Of a DNA stretch of 64,000 nt, positions 55,682-63,485 are shown piece by piece (position 1 is the stretch's first letter; the number at the start of each line of letters is the position of its first letter). Location of the stretch: assembly GCF_014202505.1 (NCBI RefSeq), contig NZ_JACHGW010000001.1, positions 62,001-126,000 of the forward strand, read 5' to 3'. Under the pieces are notes generated by a model. The model was not told the DNA's origin and searched no databases. It was given only the letters and a program-made list of their open reading frames with translations. Origin of the DNA: Armatimonas rosea (GTDB taxonomy: Bacteria; Armatimonadota; Armatimonadia; Armatimonadales; Armatimonadaceae). Position numbers and translations under genes: made by a program.

Positions 55682-56490
55682 AGCTTCTCTTGGGGCTCGC
55701 GGGGGTAGAGCTCCTCGCTCCGGCGAAGCCGCTGGATGCTATGGGCCTTGCCGGTCTGGTCGTCGAGGTCGATCACGACACCGCAGAGGGTTGCGACTCC
55801 CTCGGCGACCTTGAGGTGGTGTGGGAGCTGCGTGCGAAACCGCGCCAGCGCCGCCTCCACCTCCATCCCGATCACCGAGTCCTCGGGGCCACACATTCCC
55901 GTATCGGTGATGTAGGCCGTTCCCCCTGGTAAGATGCGCTCGTCGGCGGTCTGAACATGGGTGTGGGTCCCCACCACCGCCGAGACCCGCCCGGCGCAGT
56001 GCCAGCCAAAAGCGACCTTCTCACTGGTGGTCTCGGCGTGGAAGTCCACAAAACACAGCGGGGTCTGGAGCGCCGTAGCGGCCAGGATATCGTCGATGGC
56101 GCGGAACGGGTCATCGACCGGCTCCATCAGCGCCCGCCCAATTAAGTTCACCACGGCGATAAGATTCCCGCGTGTGGTGCGAAAGACCCCCCACCCGCGC
56201 CCCGGTGAGCCCGGTGGGTAGTTGCCAGGACGAAGCACCCGCGGCTCGTCGTCGAGCAGCCCCAGCTCCTCGGTCCGGGCCCAGACATGGTTGCCGGTCG
56301 TGATCACATCGACTCCACTGGCAAAGAGAGCCCGCACGATCGCTCGGGTCACGCCACGCCCGGCGGCCGCGTTCTCCGCATTGACAATCACCAGCTCAGG
56401 CGCAAGCTCCTCTTTCAGGCCCGGAAGCAGGCTCGCCACCGCCTCTCGGCCCGGTTTTCCCACAATATCCCCGATAAACAGTATCCGCAT
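55678..56490 (-). CDS. ymdB: YmdB-type metallophosphoesterase (TIGR00282 family)
   Basis: The 270 aa product has the family motifs in order: FIGDIVGKPGR, VNAENAAAGRG, TTGNHVWAR, VDFHAETTSEK and GTHTHVQTADERILPGGTAYITDTGMCGP. YmdB of B. subtilis hydrolyses 2',3'-cyclic nucleotides and affects the choice between motility and biofilm. TATAAT on the minus strand (56520-56525) and a leader of about 23 bases with GGAGAGAGAG precede the ATG. Confidence 0.93.
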   Translation of the reverse strand: MRILFIGDIVGKPGREAVASLLPGLKEELAPELVIVNAENAAAGRGVTRAIVRALFASGVDVITTGNHVWARTEELGLLDDEPRVLRPGNYPPGSPGRGWGVFRTTRGNLIAVVNLIGRALMEPVDDPFRAIDDILAATALQTPLCFVDFHAETTSEKVAFGWHCAGRVSAVVGTHTHVQTADERILPGGTAYITDTGMCGPEDSVIGMEVEAALARFRTQLPHHLKVAEGVATLCGVVIDLDDQTGKAHSIQRLRRSEELYPREPQEKL

Positions 56491-56586
56491 GCACCTGCTC
56501 TCTCTCCAGAGGTTGTGGGATTATACGCCTAAATTGCCCTAGAATTCGAAAATGTCCAGGAGAAGGTTGGAGGGAAAGATGGTTTA

Positions 56587-57774
56587 ATGGTTCCTATGCA
56601 GCCTCTCACCCGCCAAGCAGAGCTGGACGCTTTCTGTTTAGAGCTGACCTCTCGCCTCGCAGACGACCCACGCCTCGCGCTGGACACGGAGTTTATCCGT
56701 GAGCGCACCTACGAGCCCGTTCTGGAGCTGGTCCAGGTCGGAACTGCGGATGGGACGATCGCTCTGCTGGATATTCCCGCTCTGGGAAGCCTGGGTGCCC
56801 TCGCTCCCCTCCTCACCGACCCGAAGATTCTGAAGATCTTTCATGCGGGCGGACAGGACATGGAGATCCTCACCAGCCTCCTGGGCGAGATGCCCCAGCC
56901 CTTCTTCGATACCCAGATCGCGGCGGCGTTCTCGGGCTACGGCACGCAAGTTGGCTACGGGGCGCTGGTGCAGTCGGTGCTCAAGGTGCGGCTCTCCAAG
57001 GAAGAGGGGTTCTCGGACTGGTCGCGCCGCCCCCTGACCGCCTCGATGTGTAGCTACGCCGCCGACGACGTGCGCTACCTCCATAGCCTCCACGACCGCT
57101 TGATGACACGCCTCCAGCGCCGCGGCCGGGTCTCGTGGGCGGAGGAGCACACCCTGCGGATGCTGACGGCGGCGGCGGAGACCACGCCCATCGAAGACCT
57201 CTGGAAAAAAGTGGGGAGCAAGCAGGGGCTCAGCCGCCGGGACCTGGCGGTCCTGCAGGAGCTGGCGCTCTGGCGCGACGATGAGGCGCGGCGGCGCAAC
57301 AAGCCCCGCCGCACCGTCCTCAAGGACGAGCCGCTGGTAGAGCTGGCCAAGCGCAAGCCCAAGACCGCCGCGGCCGTCCTCGAGCTCCGGGCGGTCAATG
57401 GCGTGGGCTCGCGCCAGGCCGAGGAGCTGGTGCAGGCGATCCAGCGCGGCCTAGAGGTCCCCGAGTCGGAGTGGCCTGTCGTGGAGTCGTCGCCGCCCTT
57501 GGACGAAAACGGAGCGGCGCTGCTGGAGCTGCTCTCCGCGGTGGTCAAGGTGCGTGCGATGGAAGAGGACCTGCCGCCCTCGCTCCTCGCCCCCGCCGAT
57601 GCCCTGCGTCAGCTCGCCATCCAGCGCACCCCGGAGATTGTCGGCTCACTCTTCTCGGGCTGGCGCGGTGAGCTTTTAGGGGAGGCTCTCAAAGCGACCC
57701 TGGAGGGAACGCTCTCGGTGGTCTGGGACGCCAAGCAGGGGCGCCTCGCCTGCCGCACCGATAGCCTAGCGTAG
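56587..57774 (+). CDS. rnd: ribonuclease D
   Basis: In this 395 aa protein a DEDD 3'-5' exonuclease domain holds DTEFIRE (D33, E35), GGQDMEIL (second Asp) and YAADDVRYLHSL (DEDDy tyrosine/aspartate). One HRDC domain follows at about 205-290 (SRRDLAVLQELALWRDDEARRRNKPR). It trims 3' ends of tRNA precursors. GGAGG lies about 13 bases upstream; an in-frame ATG at 56596 is an alternative start. The 3' end overlaps the convergent ligase gene by nine bases. Confidence 0.92.
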   Translation: MVPMQPLTRQAELDAFCLELTSRLADDPRLALDTEFIRERTYEPVLELVQVGTADGTIALLDIPALGSLGALAPLLTDPKILKIFHAGGQDMEILTSLLGEMPQPFFDTQIAAAFSGYGTQVGYGALVQSVLKVRLSKEEGFSDWSRRPLTASMCSYAADDVRYLHSLHDRLMTRLQRRGRVSWAEEHTLRMLTAAAETTPIEDLWKKVGSKQGLSRRDLAVLQELALWRDDEARRRNKPRRTVLKDEPLVELAKRKPKTAAAVLELRAVNGVGSRQAEELVQAIQRGLEVPESEWPVVESSPPLDENGAALLELLSAVVKVRAMEEDLPPSLLAPADALRQLAIQRTPEIVGSLFSGWRGELLGEALKATLEGTLSVVWDAKQGRLACRTDSLA

Positions 57775-59214
57775 CTCCCGTCGCAGGAGCTTGCCGGAGA
57801 GATTCCGAGGAAGCGCCTCTAGAATCGTCACGCTCCGAGGACGCACAGCCCGCGGAAAGAGGGGCCTCAGCTGGTCGAGCAGGGCAGCGGCGGAGGTCTC
57901 GTAGCCCGGTTTTAGCACCACAAAGAGCTGGATCGCCTGCCCAAACTCCGGATCGGGCACCCCCACCGCGGCGCACTCCAGGACACTCGGGAGGTTCTGG
58001 CAGACCGCCGCTTCGATTGTCTGGGGAAAGACATTCTCCCCGCCGCAGATCAGCAGGTCATCGAGGCGGCCTTGCAGGTAGAGACGGCCCTCTGTGTCGA
58101 AGCGCCCCCGGTCGCCGGTCTCGAAGCGCTTTCCTCCCACGACCTGCTCCCCACCGACACAGACCCGCCCCCACTCCCCCACGGCAACGGGGACATCGCG
58201 CTCATTGAGGAGCTCCACGCGCACCCCTGGCAGCACCCGCCCCACGCTCTCCGGAGCGAGTTGCAGGTCCGCCGGGGTTGCCAGCGAGATCACGCCCGCC
58301 TCACTGGAGCCGTAGAGGTTGAAGAGAGTCGGGCCAAAGCGCTCCAGTGCCGCCGTGGCGAGCCGTCCCTCCAGTGGCGCGGAGCCACAGACCAGCACCC
58401 GCAGCGACGAGAGCTCCCACGCGCCGGGCTCTTGCAGGAGACGGTAGAGGATTGTCGGAACCAGCACGACCACTTGGATGGCGTGGGCCTCGATACACTG
58501 GAGAAAGTCCCGCGCGGTGGCCCGTGGAAACAGATAGAGCGGCGAGCCCAAGACCAAGCTCAGTGCAAGGGTTGCCAGGCCATGGCCATGGAGCAAGGGG
58601 AGGGTTAAAAGCGTCGGCTCACCCGGACGAAGCGTCAGCTGGGTCAGCAGTGCGCGTGCCATGCGCAGGGCCTGGGTCAGGGTCGGGCGGCGGCGAACGG
58701 GCTTGGCCGCTCCGGTGGTCCCCGAGGTCAGGATCGTCAGGCTCGCTCGACCGCGGCGGGGAGGCGTGGCGCGGGGCGGGGGCAGTGCCATATCGGTAAA
58801 GAGCGTGTTTTGCCCCGCAGCGAGCGCGGCAAACTCCCGGTCACAGACCAGGACATCCAGCTTGCGCCGCGTGAGCTGCTCGGCCGTAAAGTGGGTGTGG
58901 AGCAAGACTGCCTCCACGCCCAGCTTCCCGCAGGCCAAGAGAACCTCGACAAAGGCCGCGTGGTTGCGACAGAGAATCCCAACAATTCCAGGTTTCTGGA
59001 GAGCGAGCCGTGTTGCCCAGCGACTCGCTTGCTGCTCCAGCTCTGCGAAGGTCCGTGTCCCCTCCGGCTCGACCAGTGCGAGCGCCTCGGGGGTCTGGCG
59101 TGCGCGCCAGGCGACCAGGGTGTAGAGCGAGCCGCCGTGCCGCAGGTAGGCGGCTAAAAATGAGAACACCGCTACGAGAGGACGAGGCCCGAGTAGAGCG
59201 CGGAGCAGGCTCAT
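57766..59214 (-). CDS. AMP-dependent acyl-CoA synthetase/ligase
   Basis: The 482 aa adenylate-forming enzyme carries ILTSGTTGAAKP (A3), NLYGSSEAG (A5), FETGDRGRFDTEGRLYLQGRLDDLLICGGENVFP (A7/A8) and LPRNLSGKLLRREL with the catalytic Lys (A10). An N-terminal hydrophobic stretch (LVAVFSFLAAYLRHGGSLYTLVAW) suggests membrane association, as in some long-chain acyl-CoA ligases. It overlaps the upstream short-chain dehydrogenase by four bases. The acyl substrate is unknown. Confidence 0.9.
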   Translation of the reverse strand: MSLLRALLGPRPLVAVFSFLAAYLRHGGSLYTLVAWRARQTPEALALVEPEGTRTFAELEQQASRWATRLALQKPGIVGILCRNHAAFVEVLLACGKLGVEAVLLHTHFTAEQLTRRKLDVLVCDREFAALAAGQNTLFTDMALPPPRATPPRRGRASLTILTSGTTGAAKPVRRRPTLTQALRMARALLTQLTLRPGEPTLLTLPLLHGHGLATLALSLVLGSPLYLFPRATARDFLQCIEAHAIQVVVLVPTILYRLLQEPGAWELSSLRVLVCGSAPLEGRLATAALERFGPTLFNLYGSSEAGVISLATPADLQLAPESVGRVLPGVRVELLNERDVPVAVGEWGRVCVGGEQVVGGKRFETGDRGRFDTEGRLYLQGRLDDLLICGGENVFPQTIEAAVCQNLPSVLECAAVGVPDPEFGQAIQLFVVLKPGYETSAAALLDQLRPLFPRAVRPRSVTILEALPRNLSGKLLRRELR

Positions 59215-60047
59215 GGGGAGCGCTGGTCTCCCCAGGTGAGGGTGCGCTCAACCAGGGTCGGTAAGAGAGTTGCCAGGAGCTCGCAGGGGCGGAGCCACCA
59301 GGGAGCGACTCGGTCTGCACGGCGCACGATCGCATAGGCGAGCACCTGCGCGGCCTCGTGGGCGGTCAGGGCGGGCACGCGGTCGAAGAGGCCACTGGCG
59401 GCGCTCATCCGGGTGCGCACCAGCGGGAGATAGACCGACGAGAGCACGATCTTTTGCGGCCGGAGCTCCCCGGCAACACTCCGAAACCAGAGGTCGAAGC
59501 CGCCCTTGCTCCCTTGGTAGGTCCCCCAGCGTGGCGCTCCGGGGAGCCGTGCCACAACGGTCGAGACACTCACGACTTGACCGCCGCCGTGCGCTTGCAT
59601 CAGCGGCACCAGGGTTGCGACAAGCTGCGCGGGGCCCGTGAGGTTCAGTGCCAGCGAGCGCGCGAGATCGTCCCGGCCGAACGACTCCGTGGCGCGGCGG
59701 CGGATCGACTTGCCCGCATTGCAGATAAGTAGCTCGATCTTGGGGTGGTGGGAAGTGATGGTCGCCAGGAGCGCCGGGAGAGTCTCGAGCGTGTAGAGAT
59801 CCGCAGGGTAGGCCGTGGCCCTGCCGCCTTGGGCGCGAATCTGCGCGACGAGGGCCTCAAGCTTCTCCGCGCTCCGGGCGATCAGGAGCACCTCCGCCCC
59901 CGCCTCCGCCAGCAAGAGCGCAGTCGCCTCCCCGATCCCAAACGAGGCCCCCGTGATGAGAACTGTCTTTCCCGCCACCGCCGCTCTCAGCTGCGCTACC
60001 TGCCGACAGCGCGGCGGCGAGAGCAAGACACTCGACAGAAACGACAT
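59211..60047 (-). CDS. short-chain dehydrogenase/reductase
   Basis: In this 278 aa SDR the cofactor motif is LITGASFGIGEATA, then LICNAGKSIRR (NAG), the catalytic Ser in VSVSTVVARLPGAP and YQGSK (YxxxK). A basic residue after the cofactor strand (LIARSAEKL) hints at NADPH. The C-terminal extension (PWWLRPCELLATLLPTLV) is hydrophobic, as in lipid-acting SDRs. TACTCT (minus, 60053-60058) ends five bases before the ATG, so it looks leaderless. It is the first gene of the SDR-ligase pair. Confidence 0.9.
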   Translation of the reverse strand: MSFLSSVLLSPPRCRQVAQLRAAVAGKTVLITGASFGIGEATALLLAEAGAEVLLIARSAEKLEALVAQIRAQGGRATAYPADLYTLETLPALLATITSHHPKIELLICNAGKSIRRRATESFGRDDLARSLALNLTGPAQLVATLVPLMQAHGGGQVVSVSTVVARLPGAPRWGTYQGSKGGFDLWFRSVAGELRPQKIVLSSVYLPLVRTRMSAASGLFDRVPALTAHEAAQVLAYAIVRRADRVAPWWLRPCELLATLLPTLVERTLTWGDQRSP

Positions 60048-60143
60048 GGCTCAGAGTACCTTAAACTTGCAGGAAAACCAGGTTCGGTTTGGTTTGGTCA
60101 GAAACAGGACTGGGTATCCTGCGGTTTAGGAGAATATGTCACC

Positions 60144-61235
60144 ATGAAAAAATCCGTTTTAGTCCGTCTTTTGGGAGCAACGACCCTGGCCACCGCTGCT
60201 GCTGTTGCCTCCGCCCAGCTCCAGAAGATCCCCGACCTCAATACCCTCAAGCTCGACCTTCAGAAGCAGAAAATCAGCTTCACCATTGGGCAGACCAGTG
60301 TCTTAGGAAAGGATATCAAGCAGCTCACCGGCGATATCATCCCGCCCAATATCCAGCAGATCGCCGACCAGCAGGAGCCTATCTCCAAGCGCGTCCTGGA
60401 GCTGGACCGGCTGGAGCGCGAGAGCGCTGTGAAGATCAATCCCGCGCTACGGGGCAAGATCTACGAGTTTCAGATCCCTGCCAACCCCAATATGAAGCGC
60501 TGGGACTGGCGGACTCAGGGCAAGGTCAGCCCGGTTAAGGACCAGAACCCGGCGGGCACCTGCTGGGCGTTCTCCGCCATGGGAGCGCTGGAGTCGTCGT
60601 GGCTGATCCGCAACAATGTCACGGTCGATGCCTCGGAGCAGTTCATGGTCTCCTACAGCGGCGCGGGCACCACCAGTGGGGGGGATCGCGCTCCTGCCAA
60701 TGCCTGGCTTGTCGCCAATGGCACGACCGCGGAGGCGACCTGCCCCTACAACGCCACCATGACCACCTCGACTCCTGCCAGCACGGCCACTCCCTACGAT
60801 GCCCTTGCCTGGGGCTTTGTGGATGCCGCGGCGGATATTCCGTCGGTGCAGAAGATCAAAGAGGCGCTCTGTGAGCACGGGCCGGTCGAGGCCAGTGTCT
60901 ATGCCGATGGTAACTTTATCGCCTACACGGGCGGCATCTTCGACCATGTCGATACTGCCAACAACAACACCAACCACGCGATCTTGATCGTGGGCTGGGA
61001 CGATAACAAGGGCGCTTGGATCATCAAGAACTCCTGGGGAACCGGCTGGGGCGAGAGCTGCGACTACGGCAGTGGGCGTGGCTTTATGTACATCAAGTAC
61101 GGGACGCATAAGATCGGCCGCCGCGCCATGTGGATCAAGGCCAAGAGTGTCCACTACTTCATCAAGCCCGAGCTCCTCAAGAGCATCCCCTTCAACACGC
61201 TCATCAAGGCCAATATCCGCGCCATCCAGCGCTAG
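60144..61235 (+). CDS. secreted papain-like cysteine protease (C1A)
   Basis: In this 363 aa protein a signal peptide (VRLLGATTLATAAAVASAQ) is followed by a propeptide of about 100 residues that does not match the usual I29 inhibitor pattern. The mature protease begins near NMKRWDWRTQGKVSPVKDQ. Gln is in VKDQNPAG, catalytic Cys140 in GTCWAFSA, His278 in NHAILIVGWDD and Asn296 in IKNSWGTGWGE. AGGAG lies 12 bases before the ATG. The frame is open far upstream (from 59745), but that part is antisense to the SDR gene. Confidence 0.93.
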   Translation: MKKSVLVRLLGATTLATAAAVASAQLQKIPDLNTLKLDLQKQKISFTIGQTSVLGKDIKQLTGDIIPPNIQQIADQQEPISKRVLELDRLERESAVKINPALRGKIYEFQIPANPNMKRWDWRTQGKVSPVKDQNPAGTCWAFSAMGALESSWLIRNNVTVDASEQFMVSYSGAGTTSGGDRAPANAWLVANGTTAEATCPYNATMTTSTPASTATPYDALAWGFVDAAADIPSVQKIKEALCEHGPVEASVYADGNFIAYTGGIFDHVDTANNNTNHAILIVGWDDNKGAWIIKNSWGTGWGESCDYGSGRGFMYIKYGTHKIGRRAMWIKAKSVHYFIKPELLKSIPFNTLIKANIRAIQR

Positions 61236-61252
61236 ACCTGCGTAAAAATTCC

Positions 61253-61282
61253 AGCGCCGCGGGGGCTTGCCCCCGCGGCGCT
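61253..61282. terminator. intrinsic terminator after the cysteine protease gene
   Basis: AGCGCCGCGGGGGC pairs with GCCCCCGCGGCGCT around a 2-base loop, followed by TTTTATT on the plus strand. It lies just past the stop of the convergent GntR gene. Confidence 0.93.
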
Positions 61283-61284
61283 TT

Positions 61285-62118
61285 TTATTGTTCGCTCTCT
61301 CCGCGGAGCTGGCCCAGCAGCTTCTCGACAATGCGGCGCTGGGCGCGGATATGGGCGGAGAGGGTCGCGGTGGCGCGGTCGAGGTCTCGGTCGAGGAGCG
61401 CCTCTAGGATCGCGCGGTGCTGGGCAGCCATGGTCTCCTCCATCCGGGTCTCGGGGGCTGCGTGGTCGAAGAGGGCGGTGAAGTACGCCCCGTGCTGGGT
61501 AAAGAGAGTCGCCAGCAGAGGGCTCTGGGCACACTCGATTAGGTAGCCGTGGAGGGCGTTGTCGAGGCGGGCACCGGCGTTGCTGTCACGGAGCTGCGTG
61601 AGGGTCTCGGGCTCCAGGTGGGGCCAGGCCAGCTCCAGCGCGAGCAGCTCCAGGCGCTCCCGAATCCGCAGCCAGTCCTCGACTTCAGCAAGAGTGAGGG
61701 TGCGTGCACGCCAGCCACAGCGCGGGACATGCTCGACAAAGCCTTGGCCCGCGAGGCGGTGCAGCTCCTGGCGCAGGACCGTGCGTCCAATGGCCAAGTG
61801 CTCGGCGAGGGCCTCTTCCCGGAGGAACTCCTGGTCCCCAAGGAGCGAGCGGTGCAGGACATCGCGGCGCAGCTCGGCCTCCCAGGCCCGCCGGGGCAGT
61901 GTGGGCGCGAGCGCGGGCTGGCTGCCCAGGTAGCACAGGCGACCGGTCGCGGACTTGCCCAGCACGCCTGCCGCGATCAGCTCCCGCACCGCCTGGCGAA
62001 CCGGCGTGAGGCTGACCTTGTAGCGTGCCGCCAGCGCCGCCAGGGTGAGGGGCTGGTCGGGCGCGGGCGGATGGAGCGTCAGATCCGCAGCGATGAACTG
62101 TGAGAGAGTTGTTGACAT
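61285..62118 (-). CDS. GntR-family transcriptional regulator (FCD/FadR-type)
   Basis: The 277 aa product carries two winged-helix-like DNA-binding segments (TLAALAARYKVSLTPVRQAVRELIAAGVLG and EEALAEHLAIGRTVLRQELHRLAGQGFVEHV). A helical effector domain with FCD-like residues follows (RLDNALHGYLIECAQSPLLATLF). Duplication of the DNA-binding part is unusual for this family, which normally has one. The ATG at 62118 fits TACAAT (minus, 62133-62138). It is divergent from the MFS gene and probably controls it and the DapA-family gene. Confidence 0.85.
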   Translation of the reverse strand: MSTTLSQFIAADLTLHPPAPDQPLTLAALAARYKVSLTPVRQAVRELIAAGVLGKSATGRLCYLGSQPALAPTLPRRAWEAELRRDVLHRSLLGDQEFLREEALAEHLAIGRTVLRQELHRLAGQGFVEHVPRCGWRARTLTLAEVEDWLRIRERLELLALELAWPHLEPETLTQLRDSNAGARLDNALHGYLIECAQSPLLATLFTQHGAYFTALFDHAAPETRMEETMAAQHRAILEALLDRDLDRATATLSAHIRAQRRIVEKLLGQLRGESEQ

Positions 62119-62149
62119 ACCAGACAGAGCCGATTGTACCGGACACGGG

Positions 62150-62155
62150 TATAGT
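62150..62155 (+). promoter_or_regulatory. -10 of the MFS transporter gene
   Basis: TATAGT ends five bases before the ATG at 62161. It lies within the 42-base divergent region shared with the GntR gene; ATACC near 62117-62121 and GGTAT near 62149-62153 form a short inverted repeat there. Confidence 0.55.
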
Positions 62156-62160
62156 AAGCC

Positions 62161-63435
62161 ATGCAAGAGGCTACCCTACGAAAGGTGTCGAGGCGACTGA
62201 TCCCCTTCATTGCCTTGCTCTACGCCTTCAATATTCTAGATCGCACCAACATCAGTGTCGCCGCGCTCAGCATGAAGCCCGACCTCGGCTTCTCCGACAC
62301 GGTCTATGGGCTTGGCGCCGGGGTGTTTTTCCTGGGCTACTTTCTCTTTGAGGTTCCCAGCAACCTGATCCTAGAGCGTGTGGGCGCGCGCAAGTGGATC
62401 GCCCGCATTCTCGTGACCTGGGGCGCGGTCTCTGCGGCGATGCTCTTTGTCAAGACCGCGCCGGTGTTCTACGGCATGCGCTTTCTGCTGGGCCTCGCGG
62501 AGGCGGGCTTCTATCCCGGGATCATTCTCTACCTGACCTACTGGTTCCCCACCGCACAGCGCGCACAGGCGGTCGCGCGCTTTGTCGCGGTCTCAGCGCT
62601 GGTGGGGATTGTGGGGGGGCCGCTCTCGGGCGCACTGCTCAAGCTCGATGGCCTGCTTGGCATGAAGGGCTGGCAGTGGCTCTTTCTGCTAGAGGGTCTA
62701 CCGTCGTGCCTGCTCGGTGCCGTGGCCCTGCGCTACCTGACCGACCGCCCCGAAAAAGCGGAGTGGCTCAGCGGTGAAGAGAAGAGCTGGCTGGTGGGGC
62801 AGCTGGAGAGAGAGCGCAAGGAGCGGGAGGAGACCCACCAGCACCTCTCGCTTCTCGATGCCTTCAAGAGCCCGCGTCTCCTGCACTTCGCGCTGATCTT
62901 CTTTCTCTATGTCTCGGCGGGCTATGGGGTGAGCTTCTTTGCGCCGCAGATCTACAAGTCCCAGACGAATTGGAGCTCCCAGACTATCGCGCTGGTGGCC
63001 GCGCTCCCGGGAATCGCGGGCGCGATCTCGATGCTACTGACCTCGGCGCACTCGGACCGGACGGGCGAGCGCAAGAGATACGTCGCCTTTGGGACGACAC
63101 TCGCGGCGATTGGAGTCAGTGGCGCGGCGCTCTCGCCCAATGCCTATGTCACGCTGGCCGCACTGACAGTTGCGGAGTTCGGGCGCGGGATTGTTCAGGG
63201 GCCGTTCTGGGCCATGCCGACCAGCCTGCTCAGCGGCGCGGCGGCAGCGGGCGGGATCGCGGCGATCAACTCGATCGGCAACCTGGGCGGCTTTGCCGGG
63301 CCCTACGCGATGGGCTGGCTCAAGGACCGCACCCACGGCTACCAGACCGGGCTCTTCCTGCTGGCAGGGCTGCTGATCGGCTCGGCGATCAGCGCACTGC
63401 TCGTGCCCACCAAGCCCGCCAGCAAAGACACGTAG
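62161..63435 (+). CDS. MFS transporter, anion:cation symporter type
   Basis: The 424 aa product has 12 predicted membrane helices. Motifs match the ACS family of hexuronate, glucarate, tartrate and phthalate importers: FNILDRTNISVAALSMKPDLG, GYFLFEVPSNLILERVGARKWIARI, and GLAEAGFYPGIILYLTYWFP. A charged loop follows helix 6 (GEEKSWLVGQLERERKEREE). It takes up an organic acid, perhaps a sugar acid. It probably forms a regulon with the GntR gene and the aldolase downstream. Confidence 0.92.
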   Translation: MQEATLRKVSRRLIPFIALLYAFNILDRTNISVAALSMKPDLGFSDTVYGLGAGVFFLGYFLFEVPSNLILERVGARKWIARILVTWGAVSAAMLFVKTAPVFYGMRFLLGLAEAGFYPGIILYLTYWFPTAQRAQAVARFVAVSALVGIVGGPLSGALLKLDGLLGMKGWQWLFLLEGLPSCLLGAVALRYLTDRPEKAEWLSGEEKSWLVGQLERERKEREETHQHLSLLDAFKSPRLLHFALIFFLYVSAGYGVSFFAPQIYKSQTNWSSQTIALVAALPGIAGAISMLLTSAHSDRTGERKRYVAFGTTLAAIGVSGAALSPNAYVTLAALTVAEFGRGIVQGPFWAMPTSLLSGAAAAGGIAAINSIGNLGGFAGPYAMGWLKDRTHGYQTGLFLLAGLLIGSAISALLVPTKPASKDT

Positions 63436-63447
63436 AAAATCATAAAA

Positions 63448-63476
63448 TTGACATTGCACACAATGTGAAATATAAT
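63448..63476 (+). promoter_or_regulatory. consensus sigma-70 promoter with palindromic operator in its spacer
   Basis: TTGACA (63448-63453) and TATAAT (63471-63476) are both perfect consensus with exactly 17 bases between. The spacer holds ACATTG-CACA-CAATGT (63451-63466), a 6-bp inverted repeat placed where a bound repressor would block RNA polymerase. ATTGCAC here and ATTGTAC over the GntR -10 (62133-62139) may be the same half-site. Confidence 0.85.
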
Positions 63477-63485
63477 CGAACCACT

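Noticed and set aside
62112-62117. TTGACA as the -35 of the MFS gene
   Set aside because: It is 32 bases from TATAGT, far beyond a usable spacing, and it overlaps the GntR start codon.
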